Source: a virus. From it: a stretch of 40,874 nucleotides of DNA. Under the pieces are notes generated by a model. It searched no databases. It was not told the origin of the DNA and was given only the letters and a program-made list of their open reading frames with translations. The DNA is taken from IMG/VR virus record IMGVR_UViG_3300036791_000907, positions 1-40,874 of that record. One strand, 5' to 3'. The position numbers and the translations under genes were made by a program. The stretch's first letter is position 1. Each line of letters begins with the position of its first letter. Positions 7,872 through 14,990 of this stretch are shown piece after piece.

Positions 7872-9998
7872 ATGCCCTTCGAAGCCGAATTGCGCTCGCT
7901 CGGAATTGAGCTGCCGAGCTACGAGTGCGACGACCGCTACTACACGACCTGTCCCAAGTGCTCGCATCTGCGCAGGCTCCACCACCAAAAGCACAAGGTG
8001 CTGCACGTCACCATCGCGCCGGACAAATTCCACGGCGGCTGCAATCACTGCGGCTGGACCTTCCCCGAAAAGGGCTTTCGCGGCGAGTCGAAATCTGACT
8101 CAAGTCGAGTCGGAGATGGCCAGTTCTTCGCCTACGGCGATGACCTGCGCAAATACAAGAACCCGCCCGGACAGACGCCGCCGTACTACTGGCGACAGCG
8201 CAAGGGCGGCGAGTGGCAAAGGCCAGACTCAGGCGCAACCGCTGATCGGCTCTACCGCATCAACGAGGTCGCCCACGCCATCCACGACGGCAAGACTATC
8301 CTCGTGGTCGAGGGCGAGAAGGATGTCGACACCTGCTGGCGGCTCGGTTTCCCGGCCACTTGCAATGCCTCGGGTGCGAGCGAACCGGGCAGGGCGGCCA
8401 AGTGGAAGGAGGTCCACAGCGAGCAACTACGCGGCGCCGACATCGTGGTGCTCAACGACAACGACGCCGCTGGCTACGCCCATGCCGAGGCGGTGTGCAA
8501 ATGCTCGCACGGTGTTTGCAAGAGCGTGCGGCGGCTGGACCTGGCGGTCCATTGGCCGTCGATCCAGAACAAGGACGACATCAGCGATTGGGTCGCGCGC
8601 GGCGGCGGAACGGCGGATGTGCTACGCAAGCTGCTCGTCGAGGCGACACCGGCCTATCAAGCAACACCCCCACCACAACAGCAACAGCTCCCCGCCGGTC
8701 CACTCGCAATCGAGGATTTCTTCGGCTACTCGCCCGAGCACAATTACATCTACCGTTACACCGGACAGCGTTGGCCGATGGGAACCATCGACCGCCGCTT
8801 GCCCAAAGTCGGTCGCTTCAAGGCGTCAACCTTCATCGACCGCACGCGCTCAGTCGAGCAGATGACGTGGATGCCGGGTGAGCCCGAGCTGATCAGAGAC
8901 AGGCTGGTCGCCAACGGAGGATGGTTCGACCACAAAGGCGCGACCGTGTTCAACCTCTACCGCGCGCCGATGCTCAAACCGGGCAATCCACGCGGCGCGC
9001 AGCGCTGGCTCGACCATGTGCAGAAAATCTACCCCGACAACGCCGAGTACCTGATTAAATGGTGCGCACACCGTTGCCAACATCCGCACATCAAAATCAA
9101 CCACGCGCTGTTCCTCGGCGGCGCTCCCGGCATCGGTAAGGACAGTTTACTCGAACCTGTGCGCTACGCGGTCGGCGAGTGGAATTGCGAGACGGTGTCG
9201 CCGACACAGATCACCGGACGCTTCAACGGTTATCTGTGCTCGGTCCTACTAGTGATCTCGGAGGCGCGTGATCTCGGCGACCTCGCCCGCCCGCAATTCT
9301 ACGAGCATACCAAACTGATCATGGCCTCACCGCCAACCGCGCTAATGATCGACGAGAAGAACACAAAACCGTACTACATCCCCAACCTCGTCGGCGTGAT
9401 CATCACCTCAAACCACAAGGCCGGGGGCATCTTCCTACCCGCCGACGACCGCCGCCACTACGTCGCTTGGTCGACCACCGGGCTCGATGATTTCGAGGAC
9501 GGTTATTTCCACAGCCTGTGGCAGTATTTTGAGCTCGGACGCGACGACATCGCCGCCTACCTGATGCAGCTCGACATCAGCGAGTTCGATCCCAAAGCGC
9601 CGCCGCCGAAAACGAGCGCGTTCTGGGACATCGTCAACGCCTCGCGCTCGCACGAGGCCAGCGACCTCGCCGACGCGCTCGACGCCATTGCCAAGAAGAA
9701 TGGCGGACAACGACCCCGCGCCGTCACGCTGTTCGAAATCCAGAACTGCACTGTCTCTTCCGAGTTCATGGATTGGCTCAAAGACCGGAAAAACCGCCGC
9801 ACCCTGCCCGACCATTTCGAGCGCTACGGCTACGTCCCACTCCGCAACGAGAGCGACCACCGCGACGGATTGTGGGTCGTCGGCGCACGACGACAGACTG
9901 TCTACGTCCAAGCTGCGCTCACAGTGCAAGAACAGCACGCGGCCGTCACGGAACTCCAGAAAAGTTATGATTTATCAAAGGGGGAACTGGAACTGTAG
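7872..9998 (+). CDS. Primase-helicase: zinc ribbon, TOPRIM and SF3-like helicase
   Basis: The 708-residue protein starts at an ATG preceded by GAGGGGAG. Residues 27-60 form a zinc ribbon (C27-x2-C30, C57-x2-C60). A DnaG-type TOPRIM domain follows, with E147-G-E-K-D151 and D196-N-D198 as metal-binding acids. The C-terminal part is a helicase with Walker A G-A-P-G-I-G-K at residues 417-423, followed by conserved segments including T-S-N-H, as in P4-alpha/D5-like superfamily 3 helicases. It should unwind DNA and lay primers at the phage fork. No DNA polymerase was seen in the window, so host polymerase III is the likely partner. A 47-bp iteron-like inverted repeat starts at its stop codon. Confidence 0.9.
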   Translation: MPFEAELRSLGIELPSYECDDRYYTTCPKCSHLRRLHHQKHKVLHVTIAPDKFHGGCNHCGWTFPEKGFRGESKSDSSRVGDGQFFAYGDDLRKYKNPPGQTPPYYWRQRKGGEWQRPDSGATADRLYRINEVAHAIHDGKTILVVEGEKDVDTCWRLGFPATCNASGASEPGRAAKWKEVHSEQLRGADIVVLNDNDAAGYAHAEAVCKCSHGVCKSVRRLDLAVHWPSIQNKDDISDWVARGGGTADVLRKLLVEATPAYQATPPPQQQQLPAGPLAIEDFFGYSPEHNYIYRYTGQRWPMGTIDRRLPKVGRFKASTFIDRTRSVEQMTWMPGEPELIRDRLVANGGWFDHKGATVFNLYRAPMLKPGNPRGAQRWLDHVQKIYPDNAEYLIKWCAHRCQHPHIKINHALFLGGAPGIGKDSLLEPVRYAVGEWNCETVSPTQITGRFNGYLCSVLLVISEARDLGDLARPQFYEHTKLIMASPPTALMIDEKNTKPYYIPNLVGVIITSNHKAGGIFLPADDRRHYVAWSTTGLDDFEDGYFHSLWQYFELGRDDIAAYLMQLDISEFDPKAPPPKTSAFWDIVNASRSHEASDLADALDAIAKKNGGQRPRAVTLFEIQNCTVSSEFMDWLKDRKNRRTLPDHFERYGYVPLRNESDHRDGLWVVGARRQTVYVQAALTVQEQHAAVTELQKSYDLSKGELEL

Positions 9999-10177
9999 TG
10001 CGGTGGATGCGGTCAATGCGGTGATCTTGATTCTGCCCATACACATCTGGCCGTTTTTTCTCACGTTCTCTCTATGTCCTTGAACTAAGCGAAGAAAATA
10101 CGCGCGCGAGAAAGAGGGTGGGCAGACTCGTGTGTGGGCAGAATCAAAACCACCGCATCCACCGCATTGACCGCACC
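9998..10177. repeat. Iteron-like inverted repeat, candidate replication origin
   Basis: Two arms of about 47 bp (9998-10045 and 10131-10177) are inverted copies with only a few mismatches. Each arm holds three tandem nine-base units of the form GCGGT(G/C)(G/A)AT (left arm at 10000, 10009 and 10018) followed by TTGATTCTGCCCA. The order of the two unit variants is swapped between arms. The roughly 85-bp centre contains a T6 run, a CGCGCGCG tract and two GTGGGCAGA copies (10118 and 10135). Tandem short repeats next to a primase-helicase gene are typical of iteron origins such as that of P4. A long transcript hairpin is the other reading. Confidence 0.6.
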
Positions 10178-10196
10178 AGGTTCCACGGATGGAACC

Positions 10197-10481
10197 ATGC
10201 CAAAATCGACATTCAACCACTGGCTCACCCAGGCCCGCGTCACCGACGACCCGGTCGGAGACTTCGTCTACGACGCCCGCCGCAACCCCAAATTTCCCCC
10301 GCTCGTCCGTAGCGCCAGCCATCTCGCGCGCCACCTCCAACTCGTCCACGCATGCGAAGAAGCTATCGCTACCGTGCCCGAAGTCTGGGAACGATACGAA
10401 CACTGGAAAGGCCGAAAATTTTTGGAGGAAAATCGCATCGGGGGCGGCGCGAGTCGCTCACTGCAGTCCCGGAGCCGTTGA
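10197..10481 (+). CDS. YozE/SAM-like small protein
   Basis: The 94-residue product begins F-N-H-W-L and continues with V-G-D-F-V-Y-D-A-R and F-P-P-L at residues 6-37. This matches the pattern of YozE-like SAM-fold domains, in which a short helical bundle starts F-x-x-W-L and includes D-x-x-G-D-F and a later F-P. The function of the family is poorly defined. The ATG at 10197 was chosen because the upstream part of the open frame lies inside the inverted repeat and is low in coding character; its ribosome site is weak. It is downstream of the primase-helicase. Confidence 0.65.
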   Translation: MPKSTFNHWLTQARVTDDPVGDFVYDARRNPKFPPLVRSASHLARHLQLVHACEEAIATVPEVWERYEHWKGRKFLEENRIGGGASRSLQSRSR

Positions 10482-10796
10482 AGGAACTCCTTCAGTGTTG
10501 CATGCTTGTCAAGCTATGCGCTAGACACATAGCACAGCGGCCACACTGTGTCAAGTGGACATCTTGACGCACGCATCACAATAATGTGAAGACACTACTC
10601 TTGACACGCGCCTCGGCCTGGCGGGTGGTCGACGAGGGTCTAGCGGCAAGACATAACGCGCGCACGCTGTCAAGGTCTTACGCTTCACCATATTGTGATG
10701 GGAGGGAGCGCTGTCTGGGTGTCAAGAGTATTGACTTGGCGGAGGGAGGGTGAGAGGAGTCGCCGTGAAGCAGTGTTATTGACAGGAGGAATGACA
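10482..10796 (+). promoter_or_regulatory. Control region with repeated TGTCAAG/CTTGACA motifs and dyads
   Basis: No gene fits in these 315 bases. The heptamer TGTCAAG or its complement occurs, exactly or nearly, at 10507, 10549, 10563, 10600, 10668, 10720 and 10779. Two copies form dyads: TGTCAAG-N7-CTTGACG at 10549-10569 and TGTCAA-N5-TTGACT at 10720-10736. A second motif, TCAC(A/C)ATA(A/T)TGTGA, occurs at 10576-10589 and 10685-10698. Several TTGACA elements could be -35 boxes, but no good -10 partner is seen. The region ends at a strong ribosome site (GGAGGA at 10785) for the next gene. It looks like an operator-rich promoter for the early genes. Confidence 0.6.
10633..10758 (+). repeat. 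126-bp repeat, copy 1 (inverted copy at 40749-40874)
   Basis: By direct reading, this segment is identical over 126 bases to the reverse complement of 40749-40874. It contains one TCACCATATTGTGA palindrome and two TGTCAAG elements and ends 38 bases before the first small plus-strand gene. The identity stops sharply at 10758; at the other side the second copy runs to the end of the contig, so the full repeat could be longer. Confidence 0.9.
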
Positions 10797-10988
10797 ATGT
10801 CTAACGTAGACAACTCGGACGGGCTCGATATTCCCGAGTTCTTGCGTCGTGAGAAGTGGGTGAAGCGCGCGGGTTATCGGAAGGCTGTGCATGTGAAGCA
10901 TAGGCGCAAGACGGCGAAGGAGAAGAAGTTTTCGGCATACGCTGAGCGTAAGGCGCGGCGGCGGCGCGCAGCGTTTGAGTGGAGGTGA
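10797..10988 (+). CDS. Small basic hypothetical protein
   Basis: The 63-residue product is strongly basic, with lysine/arginine-rich residues from about 13 to the end and an acidic patch near the start. It could bind nucleic acid, but no fold is recognised. The start at 10797 is chosen because GGAGGA at 10785-10790 is six bases upstream; an ATG at 10791 would leave no spacing. It is the first gene after the operator-rich region. The next gene starts three bases after its stop and its ribosome site lies in the last codons. Confidence 0.65.
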   Translation: MSNVDNSDGLDIPEFLRREKWVKRAGYRKAVHVKHRRKTAKEKKFSAYAERKARRRRAAFEWR

Positions 10989-10991
10989 CAG

Positions 10992-11159
10992 ATGAGCACG
11001 CTGATGGACGCGCTGATCAAAAGAGTCGCCGAGGGTGTGCGGGCATTGTACGAGCACGAACATCCGGGCAAGCAGCTTGAGATCAATCTTGAGCTGCTTG
11101 AAATTGACATCTTGAAGCAGATGGCCATTCACGATGCGATTAGGGGGGATGAAGAATGA
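10992..11159 (+). CDS. Small helical hypothetical protein
   Basis: This 55-residue frame starts at an ATG with GGAGGTGA just upstream, inside the end of the previous gene. The product is amphipathic and mostly helical (segments such as LMDALIKRVAEGV and LEINLELLEIDIL). Its stop TGA overlaps the ATG of the next gene (ATGA), so it is part of a translationally coupled chain. No function can be assigned. Confidence 0.65.
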   Translation: MSTLMDALIKRVAEGVRALYEHEHPGKQLEINLELLEIDILKQMAIHDAIRGDEE

Positions 11160-11386
11160 AGCTGCATCCCTGGGGTGAGGTGATCGAGCAGGCCAAGAAA
11201 TATATGGGCGAGGGCTTCAGTGTGCATCAACAATTTAACTGCGCACACTGCGGCGCGAAGCAGACGATGGAAATCGCAAACACGTTTCATATGCTCGGCA
11301 AGTGCGAGGAGTGCGGAGAGATTACAAACATCCGCAGGGATGGGCACAACTACATGCTGACAACCGGCAGGATCGTCCGAGGATGA
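11156..11386 (+). CDS. Small zinc-ribbon protein
   Basis: The 76-residue product carries a zinc-ribbon pattern, C29-x2-C32 and C50-x2-C53, after a short helix. Such small phage zinc ribbons usually bind nucleic acid or a host protein, but the partner is unknown. Its start overlaps the preceding stop (ATGA), and its own stop overlaps the next start (ATGA). Confidence 0.7.
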   Translation: MKLHPWGEVIEQAKKYMGEGFSVHQQFNCAHCGAKQTMEIANTFHMLGKCEECGEITNIRRDGHNYMLTTGRIVRG

Positions 11387-11643
11387 CAGCAAGCGAGAAA
11401 CGCTACTTACGCGGTTTTGCCTGCATGCTCTGCGATCAGCGGTTGGACAAGGATGTTTGCGGCGCCATCTGGACTCGTTGTGATGCCGAAACTCGAGCAA
11501 AAAGACGTGCTGATTGTCTCGCGGCTCGCCCCATGAATTGGGCAAAAAAAAATAAAAAAAATTCCAAAGAACAAAACGAGACTGCAACAAAAGTTGTCGC
11601 AGATAGGATGGCTTGCAACAGGAGTTGCGCATGCGCTTGGTGA
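11383..11643 (+). CDS. Hypothetical cysteine-containing protein with poly-A tract
   Basis: The 86-residue product begins in an ATGA overlap with the zinc-ribbon gene. An early C-x2-C pair (residues 15 and 18) and later single cysteines might bind metal. Near residue 55 the DNA has A9 (11544-11552), one T and A8 (11554-11561), encoding a lysine/asparagine run; such tracts are prone to polymerase slippage. The last 13 bases overlap the endolysin start. A stop codon at 11604-11606 in the endolysin frame rules out a frameshifted fusion with the endolysin. Function unknown. Confidence 0.6.
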   Translation: MTASEKRYLRGFACMLCDQRLDKDVCGAIWTRCDAETRAKRRADCLAARPMNWAKKNKKNSKEQNETATKVVADRMACNRSCACAW

Positions 11644-13193
11644 GTAGCAGCGGACACGGGCTGTATGTGGGGGGAGCCCAAGGGCCTGAGCCGTGGGGGC
11701 TGGACGAGGTCTATGAAGCTAGACGGGTGGTTGACCGGGTCGCCGAGATCATCAAGGGCAGCGGCAATCACAGCGTGCGAGTGTTCCACGACAATACGAG
11801 CCGCGATCAGGACACAAATCTCAAAACCATCGTGAACTACCACAACAGCCAGGATCGCGACCTGGATGTGAGTGTCCACTTCAATTCAAACGGCAACACG
11901 GAAGGCGGGCGCGGGACGGAATGCTGGTACTATTCACAAGCCCATCTCGCGGGCGAGATCGCGCACGCAGTCTCTATCGCGGGCGAGCTGACCAACCGAG
12001 GCGGGAAAAAATCGACCTCGCTTTACTTCCTGGTGCATTGCCAAGAACCAGCCGTGCTCGTGGAGGTGTGTTTCGTAAACGCCAGGCAGGACTGCGAAAA
12101 CTTCAAAGCCAGATTCGAGGCTATTTGTCAGGCGCTTGCCGGTGCGCTCGTAGGCGAAGAATCGCTGCCCGTGCCGCCGCCGGAAGGACCCAGCACCGAG
12201 ACCGGACATCCGGTTTTGAGACAGGGTGACTCGGGTTCGTGGGTCACGTACTTGCAACAGGAGTTGAATAGCGACAATAGAGCGGGCCTCGCTACCGATG
12301 GAGACTTCGGCCCTGCTACGGACAGCGCGGTAAGGACCTATCAAACCTCCCGTAAGCTGTCTGTCGACGGCATTGTCGGGACGCAGACTTGGGAGGCGTT
12401 GGAAACTGACGCCCCTCCCGTACCGCCACCTGGTCTGCCCCCGCCAATGTCGGACGACGACATCGAAGCTATCTGCGAGATTGCCGAAACTTCATCAATT
12501 GCTGAGTATTCATGGCGCGACAGGGGTGTGGCGCCTGTTGGCTACATCAAGGGCGTGGCAGTAGCTTTTGCCAATGCCTATCAACAGTTCCTCGTCGATT
12601 ACCCGCCCGCGTTCGAAATGGCGCATCGCAGCACCGGGAACACCGACAAAGATGCGCTTGCTTGGTACGCGGATGTTTTCGCCAACAGAGGTTTAGACAT
12701 CAGTCAGGACGGCTCCGACACGCTGCGAGCGTTGTGGACGCTGTTGATGGGCTTGGGCATGCGCGAATCCTCGGGCAAGCACTGCGAGGGCCGCGATCAA
12801 AGCGCCAGCAACACGACCAGTGACACAGCAGAAGCTGGCGCGTGGCAAACCAGCTACGATGCTCGCGGGGGCTCGGATCACTTCAACACCCTGTTCGATG
12901 CTTACAACGCTGGCAGCGGGAGGAACCCACAGGGCTTTGTGGAGGTGTTCCGAGAGGGCGTGAGCTGTTCGAGTTCGTCCTGGCAGAACTACGGGAGCGG
13001 CGATGGTTATAAGCACCAGCAGATGTCAAAAGAGCAACCGGCCTACGCGGCCGAGGTGTGCGCTATCACCTTGCGCAATCTGCGTCAGCACTATGGACCG
13101 ATCAACCGCAAAGAGGCTGAGGTCGTGAATGCGGCAGAGGACATGCTCAAGCAAGTTCAGGATTACATCGACGCGGGAGAGATCGTGACGTGA
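11631..13193 (+). CDS. Three-domain endolysin: amidase, cell-wall binding, lysozyme-like
   Basis: The 520-residue protein starts at an ATG with ACAGGAG seven bases upstream. Residues 1-180 are an Amidase_3 N-acetylmuramoyl-L-alanine amidase: S-G-H9-G, an acidic zinc ligand near E26, S-V-H83-F-N and the catalytic P-A-V-L-V-E145. Residues about 190-255 are a PG_binding_1 domain (L-R-Q-G-D-S-G, D-G-D-F-G-P-A-T). After a proline linker, residues about 270-490 resemble a lysozyme or transglycosylase-like domain with E379-S-S-G. It should cut both the peptide link and the glycan chains for lysis. There is no signal peptide, so a holin is expected; none is adjacent. Confidence 0.88.
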   Translation: MRLVSSSGHGLYVGGAQGPEPWGLDEVYEARRVVDRVAEIIKGSGNHSVRVFHDNTSRDQDTNLKTIVNYHNSQDRDLDVSVHFNSNGNTEGGRGTECWYYSQAHLAGEIAHAVSIAGELTNRGGKKSTSLYFLVHCQEPAVLVEVCFVNARQDCENFKARFEAICQALAGALVGEESLPVPPPEGPSTETGHPVLRQGDSGSWVTYLQQELNSDNRAGLATDGDFGPATDSAVRTYQTSRKLSVDGIVGTQTWEALETDAPPVPPPGLPPPMSDDDIEAICEIAETSSIAEYSWRDRGVAPVGYIKGVAVAFANAYQQFLVDYPPAFEMAHRSTGNTDKDALAWYADVFANRGLDISQDGSDTLRALWTLLMGLGMRESSGKHCEGRDQSASNTTSDTAEAGAWQTSYDARGGSDHFNTLFDAYNAGSGRNPQGFVEVFREGVSCSSSSWQNYGSGDGYKHQQMSKEQPAYAAEVCAITLRNLRQHYGPINRKEAEVVNAAEDMLKQVQDYIDAGEIVT

Positions 13194-13441
13194 AGTGGTT
13201 GACCCTCGGCGATTGGCTGGGTGAGATACGTAAGGACTTACGGCGGCAATCGCATCGTGATCAGAAAGAGATTCTAAGTTACAAAAACCTGCTTGAGCAC
13301 CTTGCCGAGCACGAACACGATCCACGCAAATGGTTTCTCAAAGCGGCATGGCAAGATGATGCGCAGACCATCGGACAGGCTGTGCAGAGAATGTCGAAAC
13401 GTCAATTTGCACGACGACTGGCACGGATATTGTGCAAATGA
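13190..13441 (+). CDS. Small basic hypothetical protein
   Basis: The 83-residue product starts with GTG overlapping the endolysin stop (GTGA). It is helical and basic, rich in arginine and histidine, with no recognised motif or membrane segment. Its stop overlaps the next ATG. Because it is coupled to the endolysin it might serve lysis, but nothing in the sequence shows this. Confidence 0.55.
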   Translation: MKWLTLGDWLGEIRKDLRRQSHRDQKEILSYKNLLEHLAEHEHDPRKWFLKAAWQDDAQTIGQAVQRMSKRQFARRLARILCK

Positions 13442-13719
13442 TCCCTACCCTGTTTCGGTTACCAAGTTCGAGATACGTCGGAATTACGTTCGACCGTCTC
13501 AAGATGCTCGATTGCATCGAATACGGCGTTTTCCCGCCAATGAATCAGAGCACGGGGCGAATCCTACGGAGACTGATCGCAGACGATCTGATCTCTGTCA
13601 CAGTAGGTGGCCCCGCCACGTATCGTCTAACACCAATCGGGCGTTTGGTCAGATCGCGCCCGCGAAAACCAGGAGGTAGAGATGACGGAAAAATTCACGC
13701 TGGCGCCCAAACGGAATGA
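13438..13719 (+). CDS. Winged-helix-like small protein
   Basis: The 93-residue product has a pattern typical of a small winged helix: a helix, then G-R-I-L-R-R-L-I-A-D-D-L-I as a recognition-type helix, then a two-strand wing (I-S-V-T-V-G-G-P-A-T-Y-R-L-T) ending P-I-G-R-L-V. A DNA-binding role is inferred. The start overlaps the preceding stop (ATGA). Its 3' end overlaps the next gene by 38 bases, and it contains that gene's GGAGG ribosome site. Confidence 0.55.
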   Translation: MIPTLFRLPSSRYVGITFDRLKMLDCIEYGVFPPMNQSTGRILRRLIADDLISVTVGGPATYRLTPIGRLVRSRPRKPGGRDDGKIHAGAQTE

Positions 13720-13957
13720 GATGGATTATTCGCCGGGACAACAACTGCCTGTAGGACAAATGCCACAAGCCGAGGGAGCGGGTCCCGACTCAGTCTGGTT
13801 CCAGGCTGGGCAACTTGGGTATAGGATCAAGGAACTCTCGGATCATTGCAGTCACACCGCAAAGACCTTCGAGGAAGACTTGAGAGAGACCAGCAAAACA
13901 CTTGAGCATAATTTGATGAAACTCCGCGCCATGCTCGGGAATGGCCCTAGACGGTGA
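13682..13957 (+). CDS. Hypothetical helical protein
   Basis: The 91-residue protein has a disordered N-terminal third and a long charged helix from about residue 45 (heptad-like pattern around E-L-S-D-H-C to M-K-L-R), suggesting a coiled coil. A strong AGGAGG lies six bases before the ATG, which supports the gene despite overlapping the previous one in another frame. No family is recognised. Confidence 0.6.
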   Translation: MTEKFTLAPKRNEMDYSPGQQLPVGQMPQAEGAGPDSVWFQAGQLGYRIKELSDHCSHTAKTFEEDLRETSKTLEHNLMKLRAMLGNGPRR

Positions 13958-13964
13958 GCATGTC

Positions 13965-14129
13965 ATGCCGCTTCGAAAGGGTTCGAGCCGCGAAACAATC
14001 AGCGAGAACATCCGCGAGCTGCACCATCACGGTAGCCGCCCGCGCTCGCATCGTCAGATCGTGGCCATTGCGCTCGCGGAGGCGCGCCGTTCACGGCGTA
14101 AGCGTCATAGGAGAGGCAGGAGGCGTTAA
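13965..14129 (+). CDS. Small conserved phage protein of the MPL-K/R-GSS type
   Basis: The 54-residue product begins M-P-L-R-K-G-S-S-R-E-T-I-S-E-N-I-R-E-L and continues R-Q-I-V-A-I-A-L-A-E-A-R-R-S. This closely follows a small conserved phage/bacterial protein pattern (DUF6496-like, as I recall it) whose function is unknown. The tail is very arginine-rich, consistent with nucleic acid binding. The stop overlaps by four bases the stop of the convergent repressor gene on the other strand. Confidence 0.6.
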   Translation: MPLRKGSSRETISENIRELHHHGSRPRSHRQIVAIALAEARRSRRKRHRRGRRR

Positions 14130-14434
14130 CGCCCGCGAATCTCTCCGACACTGTAGCCGGTCAGAGCTGCCAGCTTTTTTGATTGCTTGAGATTGGGCCG
14201 GTACTCACCGCGCGCCCAACAATAATAGGCTTGCCGGGTGATGCCGATCTTCTTTGCTTTTTCGGTCACGCTCCCACCCGGAACTTTCTGCAGCACTGCT
14301 AACATGGGCGTCTTGAGTCGGTCGAGAATTTGCTGCGCGCGCCGAAGCACGCTCTCGTCCGTCTCGGGCGCGAGTGCAATCAATCTCTCCGCAAGCTTAA
14401 TCGCGCGCTCGCGTTGCGCATCGTTTGCTGCCAT
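14126..14434 (-). CDS. Helix-turn-helix repressor (Cro/CI-like)
   Basis: The 102-residue protein has an N-terminal helical region and a helix-turn-helix at about residues 55-90 (V-T-E-K-A-K-K-I-G-I-T-R-Q-A-Y-Y-C-W-A-R-G), as in small Cro/XRE regulators. It is the only minus-strand gene within the plus-strand early block and is divergent from the gene at 14502. The 67-bp gap between them is full of dyads, so it probably represses its own and the rightward transcripts. There is no integrase in the window, so a classical lysogeny role cannot be shown. Confidence 0.8.
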   Translation of the reverse strand: MAANDAQRERAIKLAERLIALAPETDESVLRRAQQILDRLKTPMLAVLQKVPGGSVTEKAKKIGITRQAYYCWARGEYRPNLKQSKKLAALTGYSVGEIRGR

Positions 14435-14436
14435 CC

Positions 14437-14487
14437 CGTTAATTTAACGGCTTGACAGCCGGTGTCAATACCCTTAGTTAACACTAA
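14437..14487. promoter_or_regulatory. Operator and promoter region between repressor and rightward genes
   Basis: Three symmetrical elements lie here: CGTTAA-T-TTAACG (14437-14449), TTGACA-GCCGG-TGTCAA (14452-14468) and TTAGTTAACACTAA (14474-14487, near-palindrome). The central dyad places a TTGACA on each strand, either of which could serve as a -35 box; the -10 elements (TAGTTA at 14475 on the plus strand) are weak. The TTGACA half-site is the same as the repeated motif at 10507-10784. Confidence 0.6.
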
Positions 14488-14501
14488 ATCGGAGGCGCGG
14501 C

Positions 14502-14789
14502 ATGATTGATCCTGAACGAGAGCTTAATGATGTTGCCGATTGTATCGCGGCAGAGGGAATGACTTATCGGGCGAGCAAGGTACGAGCTGGCGCTGCTGAG
14601 ATTGCTCGGCAACGGCATGAAATTCAGCAGTTGCAATCTGAGCTGAGACTGCGCGCGAGTATTGGAATGGTCGCGCGACCGGAAGGGTGCACGCGGGGAT
14701 CGGCAGAGCCGCCCTGCGGGATCGCGGACAAATCAGGATGGTCGTGTTGTGGCGGGATCAGGGAGGCGGTGAGTGCTGAAAGAATTTAG
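14502..14789 (+). CDS. Hypothetical protein with N-terminal coiled coil
   Basis: The 95-residue protein has a helical N-terminal half with a heptad-like stretch (A-R-Q-R-H-E-I-Q-Q-L-Q-S-E-L) and a cysteine- and glycine-containing C-terminal half. GGAGG lies six bases before the ATG. It is the first rightward gene after the repressor operator, so it is likely under repressor control. Function unknown. Confidence 0.6.
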   Translation: MIDPERELNDVADCIAAEGMTYRASKVRAGAAEIARQRHEIQQLQSELRLRASIGMVARPEGCTRGSAEPPCGIADKSGWSCCGGIREAVSAERI

Positions 14790-14976
14790 CGTTGGATGTT
14801 CGCGCACGATCAACCTTGGCAACTTCGAAAGCCTGCGGATCGAGGCGTCCGTCACGGTAGACGTCGGTGAACAACAAGATTTCGGTGAGTTGAGGGCTGA
14901 GGCTCAAACACATCTGCGTGCCATGCTTGAGGAAACCTATCGCGCGCAACATAAGAACGGCAAAAGCCGGACCTAA
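14773..14976 (+). CDS. Conserved-looking small phage protein
   Basis: The 67-residue product starts with GTG inside the end of the previous gene, with GGAGGCGGTGA upstream. The pattern T-I-N-L-G-N-F-E-S-L-R-I-E-A-S-V-T-V followed by a long helix resembles a small protein that I associate with phage recombination clusters, but I cannot name a family. It is followed after 14 bases by the ERF gene. Confidence 0.55.
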   Translation: MLKEFSVGCSRTINLGNFESLRIEASVTVDVGEQQDFGELRAEAQTHLRAMLEETYRAQHKNGKSRT

Positions 14977-14990
14977 AACGGAGTTGAGCA

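Noticed and set aside
7741-8865. A long plus-strand frame of 374 codons overlapping the primase-helicase gene
   Set aside because: It is a GC-rich shadow frame: arginine/serine/threonine-rich, no motif, while the overlapping frame has clear primase and helicase motifs.
11544-11640. Frameshift at the A9-T-A8 tract fusing the 86-residue protein to the endolysin
   Set aside because: The endolysin frame has a stop at 11604-11606 between the tract and the endolysin start, so no fusion can form.
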